Part shown: positions 36,312 through 46,490 of the stretch, one piece after another
How the letters are laid out: each line of letters starts with the position of its first letter
Numbering within the stretch: position 1 is the first letter of the stretch
NCBI GenBank assembly: GCA_026874595.1
Contig: CM049317.1
Location: 40,698,401 to 40,762,400, forward strand
Direction of reading: 5' to 3'
From: Sipunculus nudus
Taxonomy: Eukaryota; Annelida; Sipuncula; Golfingiida; Sipunculidae
DNA length: 64,000 nt
The notes under the pieces: generated by a model
Database searches by the model: none
What the model saw: the letters and a program-made list of their open reading frames with translations, nothing else
What the model was told of the DNA's origin: nothing
Position numbers and translations under genes: made by a program

Positions 36312-37049
36312 AAGAATATCTAGAGCCATCCAGTGTTGGTGAATCATTATCAGAACATCTGTCTGAAATCCCGCACATAGCTTTGCACGGAGCCAATCAT
36401 CCCGATTTACAGACAAAAAATAATGATTCTGGATCAGCTGTAAAGCGCAGTCCCTTCTAACCAAGCCTGAACTCATTGGGTTTAGATAGCTTGTACAGTG
36501 ACAAACAAGGGGACTACAAGTTTCGTATGTGAAGGTAAAACCTTTATAAATCATTGACTTGTTACCGCAGAGAAGGAACATTATTTTTCATACGCTTGCG
36601 GATGGCCCTGCATGCCTTTGCTCTGTGAATTTAATTAAAATTAACTCAGCCACTACCAAATGCCATGGCCATGCATAATTTATTGCTATGTGGTCCAGCT
36701 CCAGAACAGAGGTTCTATTTCAGTGAATCAGTTCTGGATGAGGACAAGTTTTTAATACCCTGGGATATGCATACATAGAATTCAGTTTTTAGATAAACAC
36801 CATACTCCGTACTAAATGCCTTTTAATATTAATTTAATTTGGATTTCTAGCTGTCGTTAAACTTGTTATTAAGATACACACACAGACACACACACATTAT
36901 AGCTAACCTCAGAACAATCGTCACTTTATAACATTTCTCAGTTAATCTTTCTAATAGAATCGGGTTCTGAATAGGATATTTGGTATTTTACATATTTAAT
37001 GAGATAATTTGTACATTTAAATAAATTAGCGGAAATAGTTATATAATAA

Positions 37050-37090
<41 letters not shown>

Positions 37091-37699
37091 GAACTTGGCC
37101 GTTCATCAATGAACCGGTGGTTGTAGGTACTTACTGCGGCAATTATCAATAAGAAAAACGGCGCCTTGCTAAAAAGAAGAGAGAAATATATATTTAACCT
37201 CCGATTACCACAGGGACGGTACACAGTAAATTAAGGGCTCAGATATCGTGGCACAAAAAGTAGGCTAGAAGGATTGGTAACTAGGATCAGTTGACTCACG
37301 TTTTCCACGAGTATATAGTAAGGATACATTAATGGAAGAAATTTGGGCCGACACAGTTTTAATAACAACCAAATGTAACCTTCACATGGTTTCAAGAATG
37401 ATAGCCTTTTCCTATACAATAAATAATGGATATAAAATAGTATCAAGATAAAATCCTACGGAAAACGTGAATGTGAGGGAACAAACTTCAAGCGCCACTA
37501 CCATGGCTGAAAGCCTCCTTTTAGCTGCTTTTCTATATACGCGACAGTTTCTGCAGTGCCGCAAACGCGTACTCGGTGTGACATTGTTGAATGGAACCAA
37601 TAAGAACAGTATGTTATGTATTCCAGCTGTATTGTCGTGCCAAAATGGTTTTTATTAGCTAACTTTGTCAACTTGGAGGTGCTGATTCCCAAAATGTCA
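36312..37699. other. Intergenic, no supported gene
   Basis: Only short ORFs. Contains a TA microsatellite at 37054-37088. Confidence 0.45.
37054..37088. repeat. (TA)n microsatellite
   Basis: About 17 TA units. Confidence 0.95.
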
Positions 37700-37910
37700 G
37701 GCGCCGTCTTCAGCCGCCATTTGAATTTCAAAATGGCTGCCATTTTCTTATATTTTGCCTTTCATCTGGACTTCCGAGCACTGTTTAGTAATATAAATGG
37801 TAGCATCACCCATGTTTGCGATTACAGGGATACCAGGATTCTATTAAAGCTGTAGCCGTGCTCACTACAAGTTATATTATGCCGCCATATTGAATTTACA
37901 ATATGGCCGC
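37700..37910. repeat. ~170-bp repeat unit at the Gypsy target (left)
   Basis: Near-palindromic boxes GCCGCCAT...GAATTTCAAAATGGC (about 37714-37741) and GCCGCCATATTGAATTTACA (about 37880 on) bracket a unit that includes ATTTTGCC, GAGCAC.GT, ATATAAATGGTA and CCATGTTTG. The next unit begins right after the Gypsy element at 46314, so the two once formed a tandem pair. Confidence 0.65.
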
Positions 37911-38280
37911 TGTCACCAGAAAATCGGTGACAATATGTACGGTGTTTTGTATCATAGTTTAACGAAGTCTGTTCTCTATTGATATTGACGTGAAGCGTCA
38001 TCCTAAAGCGTTGACAGGTCTTGTTTGTATATATATTGTGTATTCTTGTATGAAATCCCATCGGCTATCAGCTGATTTATCTGTGTCACGCATTGCGTGT
38101 ATTACATCTGGTATGTGGGTCGCCATGGTGACGCTAGCAGTCATACTAGATCACATATATCGTTATACGGGACACTTGAGCCATAAGCCAATCAGAGAAC
38201 CGGATCGCCGTACACAGTGCACAGGTGATTGTGACGTCAGAGTTCAGGGAGACACGCGGGACGCTGCGGGAGTTGGGTCT
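37911..38280 (+). mobile_element. 5' LTR fragment of the Gypsy element
   Basis: The first ~370 bases match 45163-45533 with about nine substitutions and one single-base indel by eye (about 97% identity). The match stops at GGGTCTT, where the complement of the LINE B tail begins. The remaining ~780 bases of the LTR are gone. Confidence 0.93.
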
Positions 38281-38732
38281 TTTTTTTTTCCTTTTTTTTT
38301 CCTTTTTTTTTTATTCAAACAAAGACAATACAAGGATTTGATCATTGTTAACAATACATAAGTGACGTTGACAGAACATTTCTTCAAATTAGTACATCAA
38401 ACTGTAACAGTTTTGTTAAATTTATCAGGAAGTCATCATTAATATTTGTATATACATAAACACACATATACCCCACAAATACATTACAAGTATAAACACA
38501 AACATATATTAAATACACTCGTCATACACAATCCAAAATGCATTGCACACTGATGCATGTAAACATGATATCTAAACACATACACATTAACTCAAATTAA
38601 TTGCTTGGCAGGTACATAATAAGTTGAGTATACATGGCTGTTCACACCCTAAACATAAACTATATTCCTTTCTCTGTATAGGGATTTTTCGTATTTTATT
38701 TTTCAGTAGCCCAGTTTTCAATTACAAACATT

Positions 38733-40349
38733 TTAGGTTATCAGAGGTAATAGAGGTTTCCATTTCTTTAGGTGGTCCTCTAGTTCTAACTCCTTTATAG
38801 CAATGAAATATTCTTCTTTTTGCAAGGATTTCAAAGTACAAATGAATTTTGCAAATAGACTTGCGACAGATGGAGAAGATTTACCTTTAAAAATAATAAA
38901 CTTATATATGAGAATAATGGTATTTATCATAATATTTTCTTTACTGATAGGTAGGATTCCAAAAATAACTTTATTTTGTGTTATTTCAGGCATATTAATA
39001 TCACATAGTTTTAACCATTCCTTAATCTTAAAGTAGAAATTCTTTGTAACTGTACACTCACAAAACAAGTGAAAAATTGATTCTTGATATAAAAAGCAAT
39101 AGTCACATCGACCCGTTTCAATTAATTTCCATTTATACAAATTTCTGTTAACTGCCAAGTAATTATTCATAATTTTGTAAAGAAATTCTCTTAAATACCT
39201 ATCTGAAGAGATTTTAAAATTGATGTAAAACGAAATTCCTTTTCTTGTGCAGTAACATCCAAGCATTCGTCCCATATAATGTTTCTGAACTCAGTTTTGT
39301 CCTTAATACATTTACCGTAAATCATTTTTGAAGTTAATTTTGATATATAATATTGCTTGTTTTTTATAAATACTGAATCATCGCAGATATTTGTATTCTC
39401 AAAGGTATGTTCTTTTTTCAAAGAACTTAAGTTCGTTGAGACTGAGGCAATTACTGACTGTAATAGAAGTTTATCTAATTCAGTTAAATTGCCATTAGCC
39501 ACATTATTCCAAGACTTAAATGTTCCATTCTTATTAACAAGGTCATTTATGTAATTAATTCCGACAGCTGATAAATCTTTGTAAAAAAAAAGGGCGCATT
39601 GTTAATTTGTAATCATGAATTATTCCATAATGTTTGAGATAATACTTCATACCTAGATTCTGGATAACTTTTTGAAATTTCGGTCCATGAAAACAAGCTT
39701 TTTTTGTAGAATTTTGGCAGACCCTGCGGAATGCTTGATTTATCAAAATTTGATCTTATGAAAGATGTTCCTCCTATTCTACTTAAATAACATGAGACTA
39801 ACTTCGCCCAAGGTTTATTTTCGTCAGTAATTAGTCGTTTTATCCACATGACTTGTTGACCTTTCAGCATTGATTCAATGTCTGGCAGTTTCAGGCCACC
39901 CAAATTATATGGTCCTACTGCAGTGTTATATTTAACCTTTGGCTTTTTTCCCTTCCATATAAATTTGTTAATCATACCATGTGCCTCAGTAACAAAACTC
40001 CTTTTTGGTTCACACATGTTTGTAGCATACAACATAGTGGATAAAACAAGTGACTGAGCTATCTCAATTCTACCATAAATTGTCATTGTACGGGTTCTCC
40101 AAACACTCAAGGTGTTATTCATCTTTTCTTTTATTCTTGTGAAATTCTTTTCCATTACAATATCTGAATCATATGAAAAGTAAATGCCCAAGATTCGAAT
40201 AGCATCTACAGTTAGATTAATCCATCTACATTCAATAGGTCTGTCGTGTCTGGCTTTACAGCTTCCTAGCCATGCTGCTTCTGACTTATCATAGTTGACT
40301 TTTAAGGAGGAATAATATGTAAAAACATTTATTACATTTATCAGTTCTT
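38733..40349 (-). pseudogene. LINE B ORF2 thumb, C-terminal region and zinc finger
   Basis: After the FADD box the frame continues with the TMTIYGRIEIAQSLVLS thumb block and FIWKGKKPK, then shifts. The last part (38733-39275) contains ETGRCDYC...FHLFCEC, the C-x2-C...H-x4-C finger known as zf-RVT. The same finger occurs in LINE C. Confidence 0.82.
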
Positions 40350-41708
40350 TGAAAGACTCTGCATCCCGGAGGAAAAATGTTGAGTCATCTGCAAACATGC
40401 ACAATTTATATTCTAAATCAAAAACTTTTATTCCTTGTATTTCATTTCTCGTACGAATCTGATGTGCTAACAACAAGCATGAAAAGGTAACAAGCTAATG
40501 GATCCCCTTGACGGGTACCTCGTTCTAACAAAAAATATCTGGTTGTTACTCCATTGATTATGACGGAACTCTCCAGTTTATTGTACATTGTTTTTATCCA
40601 TGTTATAAAACTTTCTCCAAATCCAAACCTTTTAAGAACACTGAACAGAAAAACATGATCTACCGAATCAAAAGCTGCTTCAAAATCAGCTGCGAACATA
40701 ATACCTGTACTTTTACTTTGATTACAGTAGTATATAATATCGCTGATTAGCCTGATGGGTTCACCAATGAAACGACCACTTATATATGCACTTTGATCCT
40801 GAGAAATTAAATGTGGAAGTATTTTCTTCAATCTATTGATTAAAATTCGACTAAGTAGTTTGCAATCAACATTAATTAGGCTGATTGGTCGCCATGATTT
40901 AATGTATCTAGTGTCTTTGTCAGGTTTTTCTATTAAGTTATTACAGCTTGTTTTTGACTGTTCGTGAGGTGACCTTGCCTGAAGTTATAGTTTAGACAGG
41001 ATATCAATTCATATTTAAAATCTTGGTAAAACATTTTGTAAGATTCATTACTTAGTCCGTCATTCCCAGGTACTTTATTTGAAGGCATGGATTTTATTGC
41101 ATTTAATACTTCTGTCTGAGTTACTGGACAATCACATACAGATGCTTGTTCATCAGATAGAACTGGTACATTAATATTTTTCAAATAATTATCACAATCT
41201 TCTGTTACAACAGATATTCTCGTGAACTTTTTTTTTATAAAATGCACTAATCTCCTCCATAATTTCTTTTTGAGAGGTTATCTCTTTCTCATTTTGTAGT
41301 AATTTACGAACTGTTCTTTTATGATAATTTCTTTTTTCTAAATTGAGGAAATATGAAGAGTTTTACTCGCCATTTTCTTTCCACTGTGCTCGGGAGCGGA
41401 TTATGATTCCTTGTGTAATGTGGTCATAGTATGTTTCCAGCTGATGTTTAATTTCTTGGTGTTCCTTGATTACTGCCTCACTATAGAGTCATTACACAAC
41501 TTTCTTTCCAGCTCATTTAATTACTTTCAAGTTTACTTAATTCATTCCTTCTCTGTCCAGCTTTTGCCTTTGAATAATCAAGAGTGAACTGCCTTATTCT
41601 GTATTTGATGTATTCCCAACATGTAGCAGAATTATTAAATGAAGTATTTTCTTTCCATTCAGAAATCTTGCTTTTTAATTCTTTGACATAATTCTCATCA
41701 GTTAACAA
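40350..41708 (-). pseudogene. LINE B ORF2 reverse transcriptase, frameshifted
   Basis: Fragments in several frames give, in order, a linker helix (41517-41708), NKVPGNDGLS (40933-41247), SAYISGRFIGE and AADFEAAFDSVDH with GTRQGDPLACYLF (40442-40831), and CMFADDSTFFL (start of 39613-40476). These are RT blocks including motif A and the catalytic FADD. At least three frameshifts interrupt it. Confidence 0.88.
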
Positions 41709-41779
41709 TGAATTATTTAACTTCCAATATGCTGGTCCTCTATTCTGGTCCTTAACTAGCTGTAATTTTGTCTCTATTG

Positions 41780-42496
41780 CGGAATGATCGGTGTTAATTG
41801 AAGAAATGATATCAGCTGTTACAACATTTGCCTGAATTTCCTCAGAAACAAAGAAATAATCTAACCGCCGTTGGGTCAGTGGGAAAAAACGTCCTCATGT
41901 TTATCTTTAAATGTCAGGGTTTCTTATTCTCCAAATATCTACAAGGTCAAATTGCGCCTTAACTGATTGTACATGCTTAATAGCTTGAACTTTAAGTTTT
42001 CCCTGTCTAAATCAATTGTTTCCATACATATGTTAAAATCTCCACCTATTATAATTTTTATGTCAGCATCTAGAGCAAGCTTGTTTATTTCATTCTGTAA
42101 ACTCTGAAAATACTTAGTTTGTTCTGAGTCGGAATTTGGCGCATATATATTGAAGAGTAAAGTGAGGCATTCATGAATATAACATTTCAACAAAATATAT
42201 CTACCGTTTGTATCAACCACAACCTCTTCACATTTAAAATCTAGCTTTTCTCCAACAATTACCATAACACCTCGACTCGAGGTTGTCCCATGTGAGAAAT
42301 AAACAGGTCCTCCCCACTGTTTTGTCCAACAGTTAACAATATGTTCATCACTATGCGATTCTTGAATGAATCCTACACCACTATCACATTCATGTTTATA
42401 GAACCAGTTTAATATTTTCCTTCTCTTGTCGTTCCTAAGCCCTCTGACGTTCAAGGATATTATATTAAAAGTGTTCTTACTTTTACGTGACTCCAT
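41780..42496 (-). pseudogene. LINE B ORF2 endonuclease (EEP) domain
   Basis: The start MESRKSKNTFNIISLNVRGL is intact, and the frame stays open for 185 codons through IQESH, SHGTTSSRGV, FNIYAPN and IIGGDFN. It then breaks just after the GGDFN block. The terminal TDHSA box is visible near 41785 in another frame. The domain would nick AT-rich DNA to prime reverse transcription; the frameshift makes the copy inactive. Confidence 0.88.
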
Positions 42497-42821
42497 GATT
42501 TAATGTATTCAACAAGTTTTTCTCAGCCCTTAAAACATATTTTCTTTTTGGGGTGTAGGTAAAGTTATATAGAACCAAATTTATATTGTCATGGTGTACA
42601 ACTTTTTGGATAACATGATACATCACACAGTACATATAACACAAAATGTAACGTAATGCATACATATTGTGAATATATAATCAAGATCAGCTTCTGGGCC
42701 TGCCTAATATTGTAATAAATTCATTAAAATAAATTTCAAAGGAAATTCATCAATAGCATGTAACTGAAACTCAACAGTATTTCATTACATAGATCACACT
42801 TTTTTTACAATCCTTTCATCG

Positions 42822-43652
42822 TTATGTGGAAAACAAGTCCTCAAGCTTGTCTCCAAAATTAACCTGAACAATATTTTCTAAGTTCTGTTTGTTTTGTGCA
42901 TATATTTTGCCTTTCCATGACCATGCTGCCTTTATCCTTTGGTCATTTTTCACTCTATTGTACACTTCTAGTTGTTCCTTACACAGATCATCTACAATCA
43001 TGATTCTTGTAGTTTTTAACATTTTCCTTGATTTCATTACAGTAATTCTATCATCTGGTCTACGAAATTTGACAATCACTGGTCGTGGTTTCTCTTCGTC
43101 CTTCTTTCCAACCCTATACACTGAATCAACTGCTTCTACTGATAGCCTAACTCTCAAACTATCTGTAATTAATCTATGAACACTTTGTGTACAATTTTCA
43201 TCTTCCTGTTCAGGAAATCCCAATATCTTCAAATTTGATTTTCTCATTTGTTGCTCATTATTTATTGCATGTACCCTTGCTTGGTGTGCAGCTATAGTTG
43301 CCTGTGTGCTTTCAGTTCTCAATATAGCGTTTTCTGTCTCCAACTGGCAAACTTTAGCAGACAAATTTTCATTGTCAGTTTCTAGTTTAAATACCCTTTC
43401 TTCCATTCTCCCTATATACACTTCTAACCGAGTTTGAAACTCGGTTTTCATATCATTTCTTAATTTTTCAAGCATTTCACTGAGTTTCTTTTCAGTTACT
43501 GACCTGCCTGTCATATTTTCAAGTTCTTCTCCACAATAGTTAAGGGAGTCTGACAGTAAATATTCTGTTTTCTTTGTTTCAACGAATGATGAATCTGAGG
43601 AGCTACTAGATAAACCTGACCTCATACGTTTTCTTTCTTCATCGTACGACAT
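42822..43652 (-). CDS. LINE B ORF1 protein, 276 aa
   Basis: An uninterrupted frame with L1-type ORF1 architecture. There is a charged Ser-rich N-terminus (about 1-50), a heptad-bearing coiled coil (about 55-140, MEERVFKLETDNENLSAKV), an RRM-like domain (about 140-215, SNLKILGFP and PRPVIVKF) and a C-terminal domain (about 216-270, IMIVDDLCKEQLEVY, AAWSWKGKIYA). Family knowledge: the protein trimerises, coats LINE RNA and acts as a nucleic-acid chaperone. It starts about 330 bases upstream of ORF2. The open frame contrasts with the badly broken ORF2. A diverged relative is at 729-1543. Confidence 0.85.
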   Translation of the reverse strand: MSYDEERKRMRSGLSSSSSDSSFVETKKTEYLLSDSLNYCGEELENMTGRSVTEKKLSEMLEKLRNDMKTEFQTRLEVYIGRMEERVFKLETDNENLSAKVCQLETENAILRTESTQATIAAHQARVHAINNEQQMRKSNLKILGFPEQEDENCTQSVHRLITDSLRVRLSVEAVDSVYRVGKKDEEKPRPVIVKFRRPDDRITVMKSRKMLKTTRIMIVDDLCKEQLEVYNRVKNDQRIKAAWSWKGKIYAQNKQNLENIVQVNFGDKLEDLFST

Positions 43653-43785
43653 GCCAATACATATAACAAAAAATTTAATTTTTTCCTTGATAAAGCAGGC
43701 CCAAGAGCTGATAAAGACTACATGTTACAAATAAACATGTCACATATATAACAACTTTTCAGAAGCAATAACATACCTCTGTGGC

Positions 43786-44942
43786 CAGCTGGTGCCTTCA
43801 ACCCGTTTGGTCAAAGCCAAACCTGACGGTAAGACTAGATTCGTGATAGACTACCCAAAGCTGAACCAATCAGTCGTGTTCGATCCTGAACCCATGCCGG
43901 ATCTGGAAACACTTTTTGTCAAAGTCGCGAAAAGCCAGTATTTTACAAAGCTTGACCTGACGAAAGGTTACTGGCAGATCCCTGTTTCTGAGGAATCCAG
44001 GGTTAAGACGGCCTTTGTTACATCCGATGGCCATTACCAATTTAGGGTTATGCCATTCGGCCTGGTAACTGCCGGAGCGGTTTACACCCGCATGATGCGG
44101 AAAATGTTCAGCGACATGCCGAATGTAGTGTGTTATGTAGATGACGTGTTAATACACGCAGAGACTTGGGACGAGCACTTAAGAACTCTTAGAGAAGTGC
44201 TAGTTAGACTAGAATGTGCAAACTTAGCAGCTAAACCAGCTAAAACCTTCATAGGCTACCAGAGCTTAGAGTTTTTAGGACACCTTGTAGACACGGGCAA
44301 CTTGGCCACTAATCCGGTTTTGCTCAAGAGAATACAGAGCACTGATAGACCTAAGACAAAGAAGGCTTTGCGAGCATTCCTAGGTCTTACAGGGTACTAT
44401 CGAAAATTCGTGCCAAACTATGCGGAAATAGCGGTGCCCTTGACTGATCTAACGCGGAAAGGTCAACCTAACAAACTAGACTGGAAACCCGTACACGAGA
44501 ACGCGTACTGTTCTCTAAAGGCTAAACTGTCAGACCCTCCCATACTGAAGCTACCTGATTTCAGTAAACGTTTTATTTGAAATGTGATGCATCTGATGTG
44601 GGTATTGGCTGTATCCTGATGCAAAGACACGAGGGGATCATGCACCCAGTAGCTTATGCAAGTCGTAAACTATTGCCCAGGGAGAGAAATTACTCCACCA
44701 TCGAGAAAGAGTCATTAGCAATTGTATGGTCTGTACAGAAATTTGAGATGTACCTGGCTTGTAGACCGTTCACCATTCAGACCGACCACAAACCATTAAA
44801 GTGTATTATCAAATCAAAATGTGCTAATAAGAGAGTAATGAGATAGGCACTGGTTCTACAAGAGTTTAGATTTGATATTGAAGCAGTGTCAGGTAAACTA
44901 AACCATGGACCTGATTTTCTTAGAAGACTGCCTGAGTGTTAG
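43786..44942 (+). pseudogene. Gypsy pol fragment: reverse transcriptase and RNase H
   Basis: The RT part starts at the LINE B junction and has the KPDGKTRFVIDY block, FTKLDLTKGYWQIPV, QFRVMPFGLVTAGAVY and the catalytic YVDD (44134-44145), then FLGHLV and RAFLGLTGYYRKFV. RNase H follows with KCDASDVGIGC, the EKESLAIVW helix and TDHKPL. Two defects are visible: a one-base loss in a T run at about 44572-44577 shifts the frame between RT and RNase H, and an in-frame TAG interrupts the end of RNase H near 44845. The reading ends after a PDFLRRLPEC-type tail. RT and RNase H copy element RNA into DNA in a cytoplasmic particle. Confidence 0.9.
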
Positions 44943-45150
44943 GATTTAATGAGCTATAATGTTTAGCCAGTTAAGTCTAAACATGTACAGGATTTTGCCC
45001 TGTGTCATAGACCGTGGGCATGTACTAATGACAACTTATTACATGACCCTTATGTATTGCTATGTATTGCTATATGTAAATATGTTTAGCTGGACCCTGT
45101 GAGATAGAACGATACGATGTATCGAGAAAATACTGTGTATTTTCTTTATA

Positions 45151-45162
45151 AGGAGGGGGTGA
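45151..45162 (+). promoter_or_regulatory. Polypurine tract of the Gypsy element
   Basis: AGGAGGGGGTGA lies directly before the 3' LTR start, the position and composition of a plus-strand primer. Confidence 0.88.
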
Positions 45163-46313
45163 TGTCACCAGAAAATCGGTGACAATATGTACGGTGTTTT
45201 GTATCATAGTTTAACGAAGTCTGTTCTCTATTGATATTGACGTGAAGCGTCATCCTAAAGCGTTGACAGGTCTTGATTGTATATATGTTGTGTATTCTTG
45301 TATGAAATCCCATCGGCTATCAGCTGATTTATCTGTGTCACGCATTGCGTGTATTACATCTGGTATGTGGGTCGCCATGGTGACGCTAGCAGTCATACTT
45401 GATCACATATATCCTTATATGGGACACTTGAGCCATAAGCTAATCAGAGAACCGGATCGCCGTACACAGTGCACAGCCGATTGTGACGTCAAGAGTTCAG
45501 GGAGAGACGCGGGACGCTGCGGGAGTTGGGTCTTGAAGCTTGAAGAGGCAGCACGCACGCACGGCAGAAAGAACATTGAAACGCTTAAACCCGCCAGGAA
45601 CGGCATAGAAGCAAGCTTCTACATGAGGCATGGGCCCAGCTCACGAGATCACAGCCGTGCTGCCGACAGAGCATCGTATTGGCGGTAAAGTAAGTGCGCA
45701 CGCGTCACCTGCCGGCCTAGTTCAGCTTGACCTAGATACATAATCGCTGTAAGCCGTGAAACAATTGCTACACGAGTAAGGTTAAGGACTCTAAGCTCAT
45801 ATGTAAACAAAGAGAGCTATTACCATTCATGTGAACGTAAACCTACCCGGGGCGCTGTCAAGCAAGATCAGTTGAAGATCGCTAAACTCATATAGACTAT
45901 ATGGTACTAACCATACGCTAGATTCTACACAAAACAGTAACCAGAGATCTCTGAAGGAACTGGACTTTATTGTTTTTTTATTCAAACCATGGACTCAGTA
46001 AATATCCTGTATTTTTATTGTGAAGGTCTGTCGTATTGACACATCAACGCACACACACTCGCATCTATGTCTCTGTATGTATTGTCTTGAATTATATTTG
46101 TGAATTTAACCTGATGTCTCATAGTTTCTATTGATCTTGGTGTATGATTGTCTGGTATTTTTATACACGTCCTTAAAAGAACCTGGAAATGTCACCTGTA
46201 ATGACCGGGATCTAATTTCTTGATTAGTGAAATCAAGTGGCAAGCGTAAACCCATCCTATTGTTTTATAGGATATATCCGTTGTAAAGTTATCACGTTAA
46301 GTCAGGGGTGACA
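45163..46313 (+). mobile_element. Complete 3' LTR of the Gypsy element, 1151 bp
   Basis: It starts TGTCACC directly after the polypurine tract and ends GGTGACA next to the GCCGC TSD. LTR sequences supply promoter and polyadenylation signals. The 148-codon ORF inside (45242-45688) also opens in the 5' copy only because the LTRs are duplicates. Confidence 0.93.
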
Positions 46314-46490
46314 GCCGCCATTGTTCATATATTTTGCCCTATATCTGTACTTGTGAGCACGGTGGAAGAATATAAATGGTATCAACATCCATGTTTGTGA
46401 TACCAAGATATCCATCAAAGCAATTCCCGTACTTTATGCAAGGTCTGGTCGCAATATTGAATTTCAAAATGGCCGCCATTAGTAACACAC
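46314..46490. repeat. ~170-bp repeat unit at the Gypsy target (right)
   Basis: Continues the unit at 37700-37910: CATATATTTTGCC, GAGCACGGTGG, ATATAAATGGTATC, CCATGTTTGTGAT and a closing GAATTTCAAAATGGCCGCC. Confidence 0.65.

Larger units (their letters stand above)
38281..43785 (-). mobile_element. LINE B: near full-length L1/Tx1-like element
   Basis: About 5.5 kb on the minus strand holds a complete ORF1, a decayed ORF2, a 3' UTR of ~430 bases and an A-rich tail. On the plus strand the tail appears as three T runs of about 10 separated by CC, a regular period-12 pattern. The 3' end abuts the broken 5' LTR and the 5' end abuts the Gypsy RT. No target-site duplication is evident. The exact 5' boundary is uncertain within about 43660-43790. 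Confidence 0.85.
37911..46313 (+). mobile_element. Broken Ty3/gypsy-like LTR retrotransposon
   Basis: The element begins TGTCACC, ends GGTGACA and is flanked by perfect 5-bp repeats GCCGC (37906-37910 and 46314-46318). Inside are a truncated 5' LTR, LINE B on the opposite strand, an RT-RNase H region, a polypurine tract and a complete 3' LTR of 1151 bp. Gag, protease and any integrase are absent, as is the primer-binding site. RNase H is followed within about 220 bases by the polypurine tract, so no integrase lies downstream, unlike ordinary Ty3/gypsy elements. A clean TSD implies that the parent had an integrase, presumably upstream, as in Gmr1-like elements. Confidence 0.85.

Noticed and set aside
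45242-45688. 148-codon ORF with a similar ORF at 37990-38361
   Set aside because: Both lie in the LTRs of the same Gypsy element; the similarity is that of duplicated LTRs and there is no protein-family motif.
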